This document shows, piece by piece, positions 42,701 through 56,350 of a stretch of 64,000 nt of DNA. The stretch is taken from the NCBI RefSeq assembly GCF_018812025.1, contig NC_063053.1, forward strand, positions 10,185,623-10,249,622, given 5' to 3'. The notes beneath the pieces were generated by a model. The model saw nothing but the letters and a program-made list of their open reading frames with translations. It searched no databases and had not been told where the DNA came from. Each line of letters begins with the position of its first letter. The stretch's first letter is position 1. The DNA comes from Megalobrama amblycephala. Lineage: Eukaryota; Chordata; Actinopteri; Cypriniformes; Xenocyprididae. Position numbers and translations under genes: made by a program.

Positions 42701-45700
42701 GAGAAGAGAGGAAGAGTGAAAAATAATCATTTAAGTGCAAATGAAGCCTCAGTGTGACCGATACACGAAGTACAGGACAAGCAAAAATGTGTGCAAACAG
42801 CTTAGCTGAAATCAAATTTTCAACTCAAATGGCACACAAGGACATCTTTGGATCCTCTTCTTAAAAATGCCCCGTGATCGTGCCCTAACTTGTGAAATTT
42901 CCTTCTCTCGAAACCCGTTCAAAGACAATCAGCAGACAGACACAGACATCACCAGATAAGGGGTCCCACTGTAATAGCGAAGAGCTGAGTTCATTTGCCA
43001 TTTTTTCGGGGGGAGGGGGGTGGGTCTCTCCTTATCAGCCTTGCAGAAGACGGGAAGAAAAGAGGCATGATGATGTGGAAGAGAAGGATGAAGCACTAGG
43101 TGTTCCTGGGGGATGAACGTGACATCTCTTATTCCAGTAAGTTGGGAGACTCAGGAATGGGATCTGCAAAAGTAAAAGTAAAATGATTAGAGGGGGCTTT
43201 AAAGTCTGCTTATAATGTTAGGCAAAGTTTCTTGCACCGCCATAATTTATTTTTACATGACCATCCTCTCTCTGGTGTTTAGAATTAACAGGTCTATTTT
43301 TGCTGCTCTCCCTTTTAGACTTCTATATAAACGCCCTCTGTTATGATTGTGTAATGACTTTACATATGAAATGAGTGATGTCTCCAGGCTGTGTGGAAAG
43401 TCCATCAGTAAATGTGCCATTTTTTAATGTTTTTGCAGCTTAGTGTTAATGAATGGTCTTGGTGGGATGTGGTAGGAGCTTTGCATTATGCAATATGTAT
43501 TTTAACATTGTAGTTTTATGTCATTCCATAACTATTTTACATTTATGCATTCGGCATAAATGTGCTCTGATTGGCCTAGTGTTGCACGATATACCGGTAC
43601 TAGAAAGGTATCGCGATACCCTGCTTTTAAAAACGCTCCGGTTCTTCATTCAAACATCCCGATTTGTACAAAGAATTTAAAGAGCGACAGGTTAGTGAAT
43701 GTGATACCAGCATTATGTTTATGCTCTCATACATTAAATGAGTGTTATTTATTTTACTCGTGCAAGCAGAACTCCGCAAAGAGGTGTATTATTGAGTCTA
43801 AGTTTAATTATTCTAAGTGATATCTGGTTGCAGAAATAAAATTAATTTAAAAATACATAAATATGTGAAGGGTATATAGTTATTTTAAACCAATTTATGC
43901 TTTAATAACATTGCTCTAATTATTTACAGTAATATAATTTTTACAATAATCTTACTGTCAAAAACACCTAAATGTATAAAAAAAAGCATAACAGCAAATA
44001 ATTTACAATTTTGTTGAGCATGAAAATAATAAACATTAAAAATGATATTAAAACTAACTCTAACTTCATGGCAATGAAGCTCAAATCCAGAATTATCAGC
44101 TGCACACTGGTGAAGAAAGAGTTCTGTCATATGTTTGCTGATGTTTTAGGTTTTTGCCATAGTATCGTTTAAGTATCGGTATCGTGATATTTAAGTTGGG
44201 TATCGTATCGAAGTCAAAATATTGGTATCGTGACAACACTAGATTGGCCAGCATACCCAGTGCGTTTTGATTGGCCAAACACCTCAAGAGTGTGTTGGAA
44301 ATGTAACCCCCTTTACCATAATCGCGAGTTTCAGCTTCCAAGGGTTTAAAGGTGTCCTAGAACTTTTTTTAAAAAGATGTAATATAAGTCTAAGGTGTCC
44401 CCTGAATGTGTCTGTGAAATTTCAGCTCAAAATACCCCATAGATTTTTTTTAATTCATTTTTTTAACTGCCTATTTTGGGGCATCATTATAAATGAGCCG
44501 ATTCAGGGCTACTGGCCCTTTAATTCTCGTGCTCCACGCCCACGGAGCTCGCGCTTGCCTTGAACAGTGCATAAACAAAGTTTACACAGCTAATATAACC
44601 CTCAAATGGATCTTTACAAAGTGTTCGTCATGCATGCGGCATGCATGCGTCGGATTATATTGTTATATTGTTTACTTCTGGTTTTGAATGAGTTTGATAG
44701 TGCTCCGTGGCTAACGGCTAATGCTACTCTGTTGGAGAGATTTATAAAGAATGAAGTTGTGTTTATGCATTATACAGACTGCAAGTGTTTAATAATGAAA
44801 ATTGCGACGGCTCTTGTCTCCGTGAATACAGTAAGAAACGATGGTAACTTTAACCACATTTAACAGTACATTAGCAACATGCTAACGAAACATTTAGAAA
44901 GACAATTTACAAATATCACTAAAAATATCATGTTATCATGGATCATGTCAGTTATTATTGCTCCATCTGCCATTTTTCGCTGTTGTTCTTGCTTGCTTAC
45001 CTAGTCTGATGATTTGGTTGTGCACATCCAGATGGCTGCCCTTGTCTAATGCCTTTCATAATGTTGGGAACATGGGCTGGCATATGCAAATATTGGGGGC
45101 GTACACCCCGACTGTTACGTAACTGTTACGTGTTATGTTGAGATTCGCCTGTTTTCGGAGGTCTTTTAAACAAATGAGATTTATATAAGAAGGAGGAAAC
45201 AATGGAGTTTGAGACTCACTGTATGTCTTTTCCATGTACTGAACTCTTGATATTTGACTATGCCAAGATAAATACAATTTTTCATTCGAGGGCTTATTAT
45301 TATAAATAAATCTTAACCTCTGATTCCTAATTTCATCCATTTTCGGAAGGCCAAACAAAGCAGTCTTGCTTTCACATCCAAACTTTATCAAAATACAATA
45401 ACTTGCTCGGATGAAACTTTCCTTTCCAGCTGGCATATGTATCACCCACTTTTCCTGATCCAATCAATCCCCAAAGGATAAAATTAAGCCCCACCCTATA
45501 TCTTTATCATTGAATATCCTGTTTCACTTTGAGTCACATTACATGTCTTTACTACCTTTCTGTGTCAATTGGTTATGACATTGCTGTGTATAGGGAAATC
45601 AGAAAGCTCTCGGATTTCATCAGAAAAATCTTAATTTGTGCTCCGAAGATGAATGAAGCTTTTGCGCGTTTGGAACGACATGAGGGTGAGAAATTAATGA

Positions 45701-48700
45701 CAGAATTTGCATTTTTGGGGGAACTATCCCTTTAAGGAAGTAAAAAGGGTTGTAAACTTGTTCACTGTTGACATTAATGTTTCTGTGTATGCAGGTAATG
45801 TTAATGTGCCAGCAGGTCATGTATAATGAAGAAACACACATGAAAGTAGACACGTATACACACACACACACACGTTCTCAGTTTCTCAGAATCCAGCTTG
45901 CCATCAGAGAAGCAGAAATGACTGTTGTGAAATGAGGGAGAAAAGAGGAAATTGACATTTTGTAAATTCCGCTGAGCTAAATGTTAAAAGGAGAGAGGAG
46001 GCGTGTGTCTGTGTGTGGAGAGCGAGCTGGACTTCATAACGTTCATCTACACACACGAGACTGTGTGCAGATTTGCATGCGTGTGTTAATTTTTCACTGA
46101 AACCGTGTGGGTACAGCTTGTGCCTACCAAGAAGAAAAGAAAATTCAACAAAAACAATTTCTGTTTGTGTGGTGTCTGCGCATTTGTTTAAGATTGCCTA
46201 TGTTTAAGCACCGTCGTCATGTGTGTATCTGTGTGTGTAGTGGTTCTCCAGATCTGCGTGGCAGTGACAAGCTTTAGCAATCTGTTTGGAGTTGTCTGTG
46301 TGTCGTACCCTGTGCTGGGAAGAACAATAATTCCCCTTGTATGTTTGGGGAGAATGGAGTTCCGGGTTCCGACAGGAGGTGGCGTCCTGTTTCAGATGAC
46401 TGCCTCATGATTTGGGATACAGTGCGGGGTTTGGGTTGTGGAGAATCGCCCAAAAACACTGGGTTCTCATGTGCATGTGCTTCACTAGAGAGAGACAGAG
46501 GTTTAATGAAAATATTTGTATATATGTATTTATTAAATATATGAAAATATATATTATAACAAGTGAATCTCATGAAACCTGTCAAGAATGTTTGAAACAA
46601 AAATGAATAAGAAATCATATTTTGCATATAAATACATGAAAAATATAGAATAATTAACCTGCTATTAGGACCATTAAGATTCTTTTTTACATTATGAAAT
46701 TATTTTCATGACAGGCACATTTTCCCCCAAATTCTCATTACAAAATTATTTCATGTAAAAATAATCACTCATAGTAAATGATCAAAAAATAATAATCAAG
46801 TATTTAATTTTTTAAAATACACTTGTAGCATTTGTTGTACTGCCTTTATGCTTATTTATAGAAATGTTTTACATTATTATAAAAATACAGTAATAAGAAT
46901 CACCATTGAGAATATTACAAATTGCAAAAATAAATACATAAATAATCTGGAAGCATTTCTGTAATAGGAATTCAGAAGGAAAATATACTTTATTATCATT
47001 AAAAATAATGTTGCAATACGAAAAAAAAAAATCTTGTTTTTTAAAATGTAATTATTTTTATTTATATTATTTTTGAGGTGAAATGTAATTTGGACATGGT
47101 TTTGTGAGATTCATCTAAATATCCCTTGTTGAGTCTAGAGTATTTTGGTCACTGTGGAAACTCACCTGTCCATACGCACCAGCTCATGTGAACCTGGGGA
47201 AAAACAGGAACAGGAAATGGTTCACAGTGAGAAAGGAAATGCATTCTCTTTAAAACAATTAGTATAGCTACTGTACTCCATCAGCAGATTGTGCAGTGCA
47301 GGACATGTGCAGCGCTCTCTCATGCACAATATAGGTCAGAGTAAGTGTATGAGCAATACATGACTAAGTCTACGTGTGCGTGTGTGTGTGTGTGTACTCA
47401 CGTCTGTGACGCTCTACTGTTTGTCTCTGTCTGTAAACTAGCATCAATATGAGAGGGAGGCACAGAATGAAAGCTACGCAGGCTGCGATAGCCAGACCTT
47501 CAGCCACTGAGTCTGAAAAACAAAGACAGAGAGACGTTACCGGTGGAAAAGAGAAAAGAAATCTCTAGTGAATCAGCCCAAAAAGTATTTAGACACTTAA
47601 AGCCACACTTAAAAATGAATGAATGCCAGTTTGCGTATATTATATAAAAAGATAGCACAAGCACATCTTTCAGCCAGAAGATTTTGCAGAAAAGTTGAGG
47701 TTTACAGATTGAAACATTAGATTTAAGGTTGACTTCACTAAACAGCCACCCCATTTTGTACACCATGTTGCATCTTATTCACTAACCACTCACAGTCTAG
47801 TCTCACTAGGTGTTAAATGCACTGAAATAGAGTTTGAGTGTCATTTTCAACACCGACATTTGTATAATAGGCTCATTATACATGTCTTATTCTGAAAACT
47901 GTACTTGTGAACTTGAGAGGAACTTTCATTGAGCAAAAATGGAAGTATTGAGCAAGTAGATTCCTCTTGGCTTGATTGGCATTTTTAAGTGTGACTTATG
48001 TGCCCTAATACATTTTAGGGCCTCTGTATTATTTGTGTGGTGTTGATCGTACCATCTGAAGGATTGTGGGACCACTCCAAACACTTCAGACTGTTGTTGT
48101 GAGGATATGCCTTTGCTGTGGAAACATGTGAAATTAAAATCACACAGGAACAAAGGGGATATATAAATGTCACACCTGACATCTCTCCTGGCTCACTTAC
48201 ATGGCACCACAGTCAGGTAGATGAAGTCATGGGCCTCCTGCTCGACTTTGTGTTTGTCATTAAAGTCCACGAGCAGGCAGCAGTATTTGCCCTGGTCCTT
48301 GTGCTTGATGTTCTGCAAGAAGATGGAGAACTTATTACCGTTGATGTACTCCACTCCCAGAGAGTGGTTGGTGTGACCGGAACCACGCGGATGTTCGCCC
48401 TTGTGGCAGCGCTCCTGTGAGCGAGGCGTGAAGAGCCAGGTGTTAAACAGCTTGTCCCCTGAGTTAGTCTTGGATCCGGACTGAATGCATGTCAGGGTGA
48501 CGTTGGCCCCTTCAGCACACTCGTAGATCCGATGGGGCACAGAAACACTTAGAGAGTGATGCGCACCGCTCGCTGGAGAGACAGAAAGAGAAAATAGGGA
48601 TTTTATATTTAAATAAAACATTTACATTTAATAACAAAGATGTGCAATGTTTTGGAAACCTAAAAATACCCTTTTCTACTAACATATATATATATATATA

Positions 48701-50155
48701 TATATATCAGTAGAGACTGTAACTGTATGGCTTTTTGTAAGTTAATTCCCCCGAAAAATGGAAATACATGCAAAAATTTTCAATTTGACTGTTAATTTTA
48801 AATGCCAACCCATTTATTTATTTATTAGATGTCTGCACAGGCAGAGACATAATGCAATATCTGTATTTGACCAAGTGAATTTCCTTATAGAGTGTGTGCA
48901 TTTGGTACTTGTAAGCTTAGCACACTCGTCTTTATCTTAAAAATGTTCAATCAGTGTCAAATTTTAAGCCGCACAACTAAAAGTGTATGAGTGTCAATAG
49001 AAAAGTCATTTGTTAGATATTATTATATATTAGGGGTGCAAGGATACAAGTATTCGTACCGTAAATTTTCGGTACACGTGTGCTGACAGAGTTGTAGCCC
49101 ATTAACCACTTTTAACCACCATTAATACTAGTTAGAAAATTATTTAAATGAACATCTGAAGGTATGTTGGAAGATACAGTACAACTTACTGAAATGTATC
49201 CCGTTTAATCGCTCAATCAGTGTTTCAACAGCGAAAAGACATCAACGAAACAGCTTGTAAACAATGTCACCATAAAAATGCAATTTAGTGTCCACAGCTT
49301 GTTAGTTCAGAGAAATTAACTCTTTTGCTATTATTATTATATTTTACTTAACCTGTCTTGATTATTTAATGTGTATGTTTAATGTACGTTTAAATAAATC
49401 TGTCATGAAAACAAGTTATGACGGCCTCTGTGTAAATGAATATATTTTAACATCGAATTGGAGTAGAAACGGATTTAGAAGTTAATGCAAAAACTGCCTT
49501 ACCAAACTTTTGTTGTGAAATGCTTCATTTTTTTTTTTTGTGCCTTTCTAAATTTTGTTCCTCCAGTCACATTAAATGTTGCTTATGTGTCCAGTTGTAT
49601 ACTAAAACTACTACAACAGTAATTTATGGGGGGAAAAAAATGTTTTTTTTTAATTAAAAACAAGCTTTGTGAAACCCAGATGTGCTCTGTGGAAGAAAAG
49701 CATTTCCACCACATTATTGAACAAACAACAGGTGTCATTTTAGACTTCAGTCCTCTGCTGCTATTGTTTCTTCTATCCATGACTATAATGTTTTGTGCTC
49801 ATTTTATTGTGTGTGTGTATGTGTGTGTTGTAGAAAATAAGGGTGGCACTGAGTTCATTGTTTCCTAATAGACAAAACAGACCTACACCCTAATTGCACA
49901 GACATGAACCAGAGCTGAATGTTTATCTACAAGGCTAATGAAATGGGAAAAACCCTGATTTCTCATGAATGGATAAATATTTCCTATATTTCTGAATGAC
50001 TGACCCAGATATTGACTGCTTGAATGCATGGCTGCCATTCAGTCTGTGCCCCCTACTATCAATACATGTGTAGTTGACCTTAATGTGCAGTCTGTGCTAA
50101 TGCTTCTTTATTTAAGATGCCCTGAGTGACTTAAATGCACATAGCTTAAATCTGT

Positions 50156-50192
<37 letters not shown>

Positions 50193-52539
50193 AGGAAGAG
50201 CAATAGGAAACGGCATCTGTGTGATAAAGTTCAGTTGAGGGCGGTGTGTCCGTTCCTGTCTCTCACAGACACAATATAGTTCAAACCCCTCCTGCCCTAT
50301 TATTCCCTATAAACCTCATCCGTCCTCATATTCCCAATCAGCGTTCGTAATTATCCGGTTCAGGGCTCCATTTCCCACCCCGTGAAATCCTGTGCTGGGA
50401 ATCCGCTCTGACAGCTGTCAGCTTTTCAACATGTCTTTGTTGTGACTGGATGTGAAATACTACTCTGCTCTCTCGACAGAGTACCGGGTCGCGATTGGAT
50501 CAAAGGCGCGTTAGAAAGTGTTTTGGAGGCAGAGCCAATCCAAACTGTTGCTTTAAAAGCACAAAAAGCTATTGATTCTTTCAAGGAGGGTTCAAAGCAA
50601 CATAAGCACGATTTGTTGAATGATTGGATATTGTCAATGACCATAATTTGAATTGAGCCCAGAACATTCTCAGACTCATCTGCGAGAGAGAGAGAGAGGG
50701 AGAAGTAATAATAAAATGTCTCTTGCCTGAGGACATCTGTCTGCAAATGTGTTTATCTGTGCTTATCTGTGACGTCAACACAAAATCATCTGTGCCACTG
50801 AATTTACATGGACATCAGTGTCCGTCCTGCTCCTTGTTATTTTTATCTAAAGAATGATCACATTTACATGCCACTGACATGCACCACCATCCAGAATCTG
50901 CTTCATTTTTGTAGAGAAACAATGTCTATGATTGTTACTGAAAGATCGAAACGTCTTTAAAGAGAGATTAGCTTGTTTTCATTACAAGGAAATGCTTATT
51001 TACACTGCCAAGATCCCAAAGGATGCCAAAAAACACAATTAAAATATAGTGCACATTTTATAATATGTAACCCTGGACCACAAAACCAGTCATACATCAT
51101 CTGAAAGCTGAATAAATAAGTTTCAACTTTCCGCTGATTTGGCTGCGATACAACTATGTGAAAATCTGGAATCTGAGGGTGCAAAAAAAAGCTAAATAAA
51201 ATCGCCTTTAAAGTTGTCCAAATGAAGTCCTTAGCATTGCATATAGCAATTTTTGATATATTTACGGTAGGAAATGTATAAAATATATTGATGGAACATT
51301 ATCTTTACTTAATATCCTAATGATTTTTGGAATAAAAGAAAAATCGATCATTTTGACCCATACAATGTATTGTTGGCTATTGCTACAAATATACCCCTGC
51401 GACTTAAGACTGGTTTTGTGGTCCAGGGTCACATATAGCTTTAAGTCATTCACTGATCATAGTTTCTTTTAAAACAGTGTCACATAATAAATGAGATGCA
51501 TCAAACCAAGTTTGACATTGTTCTCAAATTAAATTTAAGAGCTTTGATGGAGGGGAAGATTATCAGTCAATTTTACAGCCCCCACCTCCATGTATTGGTC
51601 TCATTTCTCACTATTGCTGTTTGTGTAAGAACCTCATTACAAGGTGTTAATGAAAGCCATAGGTGTCTAAGAACTCCCCTCCCATCTGCAGAGAGCATGA
51701 CTGTGAGGGACCGTCCCATTTCACCTGAAACCTCCTGCAAATAAGCATCTGCCTACCATTACAGAAACTCCTCGGCTTCATGCATTAAAGGATTGTTTTA
51801 GTTATGGAGTAATGGACTGTTTCCAGAAGCAAAAATCAATAATATTTTGTAGAAATTATTATTAAAGTAAAGATTAAGAAAGTAAAGAATTTGAAATCAT
51901 GGGAGCAGGTTGGAAAAAGGCACCATTGCTATGGTGTACCAGTCTTAAGAGTCAAGAACAATGAGCAATAGTGATGTTTCCTTTAGCAAGCACTATTTAT
52001 GCTCATTATTTCATCATCCTTCCTCGCTTGTGTTATTTTTCTCTTAGTTCTCAGTTGATCATTTTGTCCCCTTCGTATTCTTACTGAGAAGACGCTCTGG
52101 ATGTAGCTGGGACTTACAAACCCAGGGGGTCAAGAATGTAATCCCAGAGCAGTATCCACAGATAGTCTCCCTGTCTCATTCCATCTGGGATCCTTTCAGT
52201 CTGTCTCCCTGTCTCTCTATATATGCTGATTTCTCAGGCCTGGTTAAGATGAAACCATCAGGCTTTTTGAGAAAGATCACACCTCCTCACTGTGATAAGG
52301 ATGTAGAGATGGTTGAGCATTGAATCGATACCCCCTGGTATGGAAATCTGACCTGACGGATACTTAATAACAGCTTCCCCCTGGGAACAAGCTTCACAAA
52401 CCCTGCCACTTCCTGAAGACCCACGTCTACCCCTCACACTGTCTACCTTTAGACCAACCGCTCGATATTAAATCAATATTAGCTAAATGATGAACCAGCC
52501 ATAGTCTATGGATTACTGAATTAATCTGTAAACTAAAGC

Positions 52540-52605
<66 letters not shown>

Positions 52606-55600
52606 TGTGTATAAAACCGTCATAACTTAATAATTTTCTAGACTTCTGATTGGCTGAGGGAAGCTTGTGTAAATGAGGAAGGAAGTATCCAGTTAAAGCT
52701 GGATGTATAAACAAATTCTGCTCAGACAGATACTACATTAAAAATAGAGTAAAATAATATGACAGATTAAGTGTTCCATTTTTCATCATTACAAAATGTC
52801 ATTAGTTCTGACGAAACCACATTACACATTATGTAAATTTGTGTAATATTTGTGTTTTTCTTTTAACTGATTTGTTCTGTAACATATTCGTGTCAAGACA
52901 ACAGCGTGATTATCGTACAATAATGTCCAAATGCGTATAGTAGACGATGAAGTAAATTAGGAATCACATTACTGACCAACTTAGATTATGAATATTACGT
53001 ATATGAGTGTAATTTCAACTAAATTAATACAAGCCAAGTTTTTACCATTCTAGGATTCGCTAGATGTCCAACGCACACTAACTACAGCCTACGTTTGAGC
53101 CAATCAGCTAAATTTGGCTAAAATGTAGGGTTAAACCTCACATTAAAGTAATATTCATGAATCAAGCAGTCACTGCAACAGCATTAGTAAATGCGCTTGA
53201 TATTTTCGACGCACGAGAGAGCCTAAACTCATCGACTGGATACACCAAATCATTGGGTTTCTTTTCGGTATGATTCCAACAATTTATACGTCCTTAACCA
53301 AAATGACATGGCTTCAGAGTAGAAAATTAAAAGGAACATCTGAACTAAAAGTCAGTAAAGTAGCGTGTTGTAAGTTAGTAGGCTATTTGATTCACAATCG
53401 GTCACAAACTATGACAGATGACCGGCTTTTGTACAAGTTGAACGTTGAATTCAGGCCAAAAAATGAGAGAAAGAACTGTCATTTTTCAGTTTTGAAACAA
53501 GTTGACTCACGCCCAAACAGCCTTGAGGACGTTTTACACGTAAACAAATGTCAGAATCGGGGCAGTTTATGAGGCACGCGCTCGGAACGCAACGGGATTG
53601 AAAAGAACGCGGAGGTCTCGAGACGCATTTTAAAACTTGAACCACAATGTTAAAACCCTAAAAAACTGCAAAATCCGACACAACGGCGAAATACGTCAAT
53701 TTGACGCACGTGCAAACAGAAGAGCTATTTAAAATAAAAACATAGCAACGCCAGAGCGCGTTCTGTATGAATGACCCCGTCTAGACCAGAAATAGAGTAG
53801 AATTACCTTTAACTGCAGTTAGAAAATGAACGCAGAGCAAGAGAGCCCAAAATACATCCATCAGTCCTATCTTCAGTTTATGTCCAAAGTCCTCTACAAT
53901 TTTTCCAGCCGTGATGACAGAAAACTTTTATAGTCTTCCTCTTATTCCCGTGTGTTGTGAACTCAGCTGCTCTTACAGTAAGTTATTTCTCTAAATCATC
54001 AGAAGTGAACCACAGAAAGAAGAATCTGTACTTCACTCAGTGGCTGCTCAGTGCTCCCCACCCCTCCCTTCCCTTCAAATCACTCCTCCCACTGACTTTA
54101 AATACTACAGGTAAAATTAAAGTTATACTTCTGTTTTAAATGTATTGAAATAATTATTTTTAAACCAATTATAATTTACATTTTAAAGTTTATTTTTTGG
54201 TAATATGTAGTAATATAATACATTTTTAAGTGAAACAGTACATTCCACATTTCTCTGTATGTTTTTGGAAGTTTATTCTGCAGTAATAATTTAAATGGCT
54301 TAGTCTTTTTTTAAGCCTATAATAAAAATTTGGTTTTATACAGATTTTGGATGACTGGGTTTTGTACTATGTTCCTTTTGAGATCATATTCAGAATCTGT
54401 CATCATAGCTGACCAATTTTCGGGTTCTGGAACTTGAGAGAAATGCTTGAGTGAGTTTTACAGGGAGACATGGTATCAGTCTCAATGCCTATTGATAGTA
54501 TACATGCACACATCAATAACCTCCGGCACACACCATCAGGTTATGCAAATGTAATTCAAACTTGCTGCGCCAGTTCACTATGATACCATGAGATAAAGGT
54601 TTCTCCACACTGGTGCATAGTCTGTCCAGAAGAAAACATGCAAATACTTTCATCCATTGCCCTGCTATCTAGACATACATCATGTTTACAATTTTATTTA
54701 TTTACTTAGATAAACAGTATAAAAGGATACCTATTTAAAGTAGGATTACATTACATTACTTTATTTTATGGTGTCCTTGTTACAGTGTAATTATTTAGGT
54801 TTAAGGTTAGTTTATGTAATTATGCATTATTTACTGTTATTACATGTAACATATGTAACAAGGACACTGTAAAATAAAGTGTCACATATAGTAGTTATAG
54901 TGTGTTATTTTTCAATGCATTGCCACTGTTCTTACATTTATTTATAAGGGACATGTTTTTTTATTTGTTGTGTATTATATATACTGTATATATAGGGTCC
55001 TTAAGAAAAATGTGTTTTTCACTACTCCCATAGTGTATGATTGCAGAGTTTTTGGAACATTGAAAGGGCAACAGATTTTGTGTGAAAATAAATCATAAAA
55101 GTGGTTTGTTTTGTTTAAAAATCTTATAAATGTATTAGGTGGCAAGTTGGGCCTCACCAGCATGGGGCAAAGGGCACAAAGTATTGATACAAATACCTTC
55201 ACTAAAATAATATGTTTTGAAAAATCAAATGCGCCTTTTACCCCTGTGCGCCTTTAGCCCTGCTGTACATAGGTACAGCGGGGCTAAAGGCGCACCGAAG
55301 TAAAAGGCTCATATATATATATATATATATAGTATAGTACAGTCCAAAAGTTTGGAACCACTAAGATTTTTTATGTTTTTAAAAGAAGTGTCGTCTGCTC
55401 ACCAAGGCTACATTTATTTAATTAAAAATACAGTAAAAAACAGTAATATTGTGAAATATTATTACAATTTAAAATATCTGTGTACTATTTAAATATATTT
55501 GACAAAGTAATTTATTCCTGTGATGCAAAGCTGAATTTTCAGCATCGTTACTCCAGTCTTCAGTGTCACATGATCCTTCAGAAATCATTCTAATATGCTG

Positions 55601-56268
55601 ATTTGCTGCTCAATAAACACTTATGATTATTTTCAATGTTGAAAACAGTTGTGTACTTTTTTTTTCAGGATTCCTTGATGAATAGAAAGTTCAAAAGAAC
55701 AGCATTTATCTGAAATACAAAGCTTCTGTAGCATTATACACTACCGTTCAAAAGTTTGGGGTCAGTAAGAATTTGTATTTTTATTTTTTTGAAAAGAAAT
55801 TAAAGAAATGAATACTTTTATTCAGCAAGGATGCATTAAATCAATCAAAAGTGGCAGTAAAGACATTTATAATGTTACAAAAGATTAGATTTCAGATAAA
55901 TGCTGTTCTTTTGAACTTTCTATTCATCAAATAATCCTGAAAAAAAAAGTACACAACTGTTTTCAACATTGAAAATAATCATAAGTGTTTATTGAGCAGC
56001 AAATCAGCATATTAGAATGATTTCTGAAGGATCATGTGACACTGAAGACTGGAGTAATGATGCTGAAAATTCAGTTTTGACATCACAGGAATAAATTACT
56101 TTGTGAAATATATTCAAATAGAAAACAGTTATTTTAAATTGTAATAATATTTCACAATATTACTGTTTTTTACTGTATTTTTAATTAAATAAATGTAGCC
56201 TTGGTGAGCAGACGAAACTTCTTTTAAAAACATTAAAAATCTTAGTGGTTCCAAACTTTTGGACTGTA

Positions 56269-56350
<82 letters not shown>

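Larger units (their letters stand above)
48573..53806 (-). other. vsir intron 1 (5.2 kb)
   Basis: Contains (TA)n at about 48684-48708, (GT)n at about 50158-50191 and 52548-52612, a transposon copy at 51066-51434, and a CpG-dense end near exon 1. Otherwise mostly sequence I do not recognise as repetitive. Confidence 0.6.

Noticed and set aside
52427..52714. 95-codon minus-strand frame with a TH run
   Set aside because: Translated (GT)n microsatellite.
53270..53572. 100-codon plus-strand frame before vsir exon 1
   Set aside because: Lies in vsir intron 1, with no splice context, domain or start context; its length can be chance in this GC-richer stretch.
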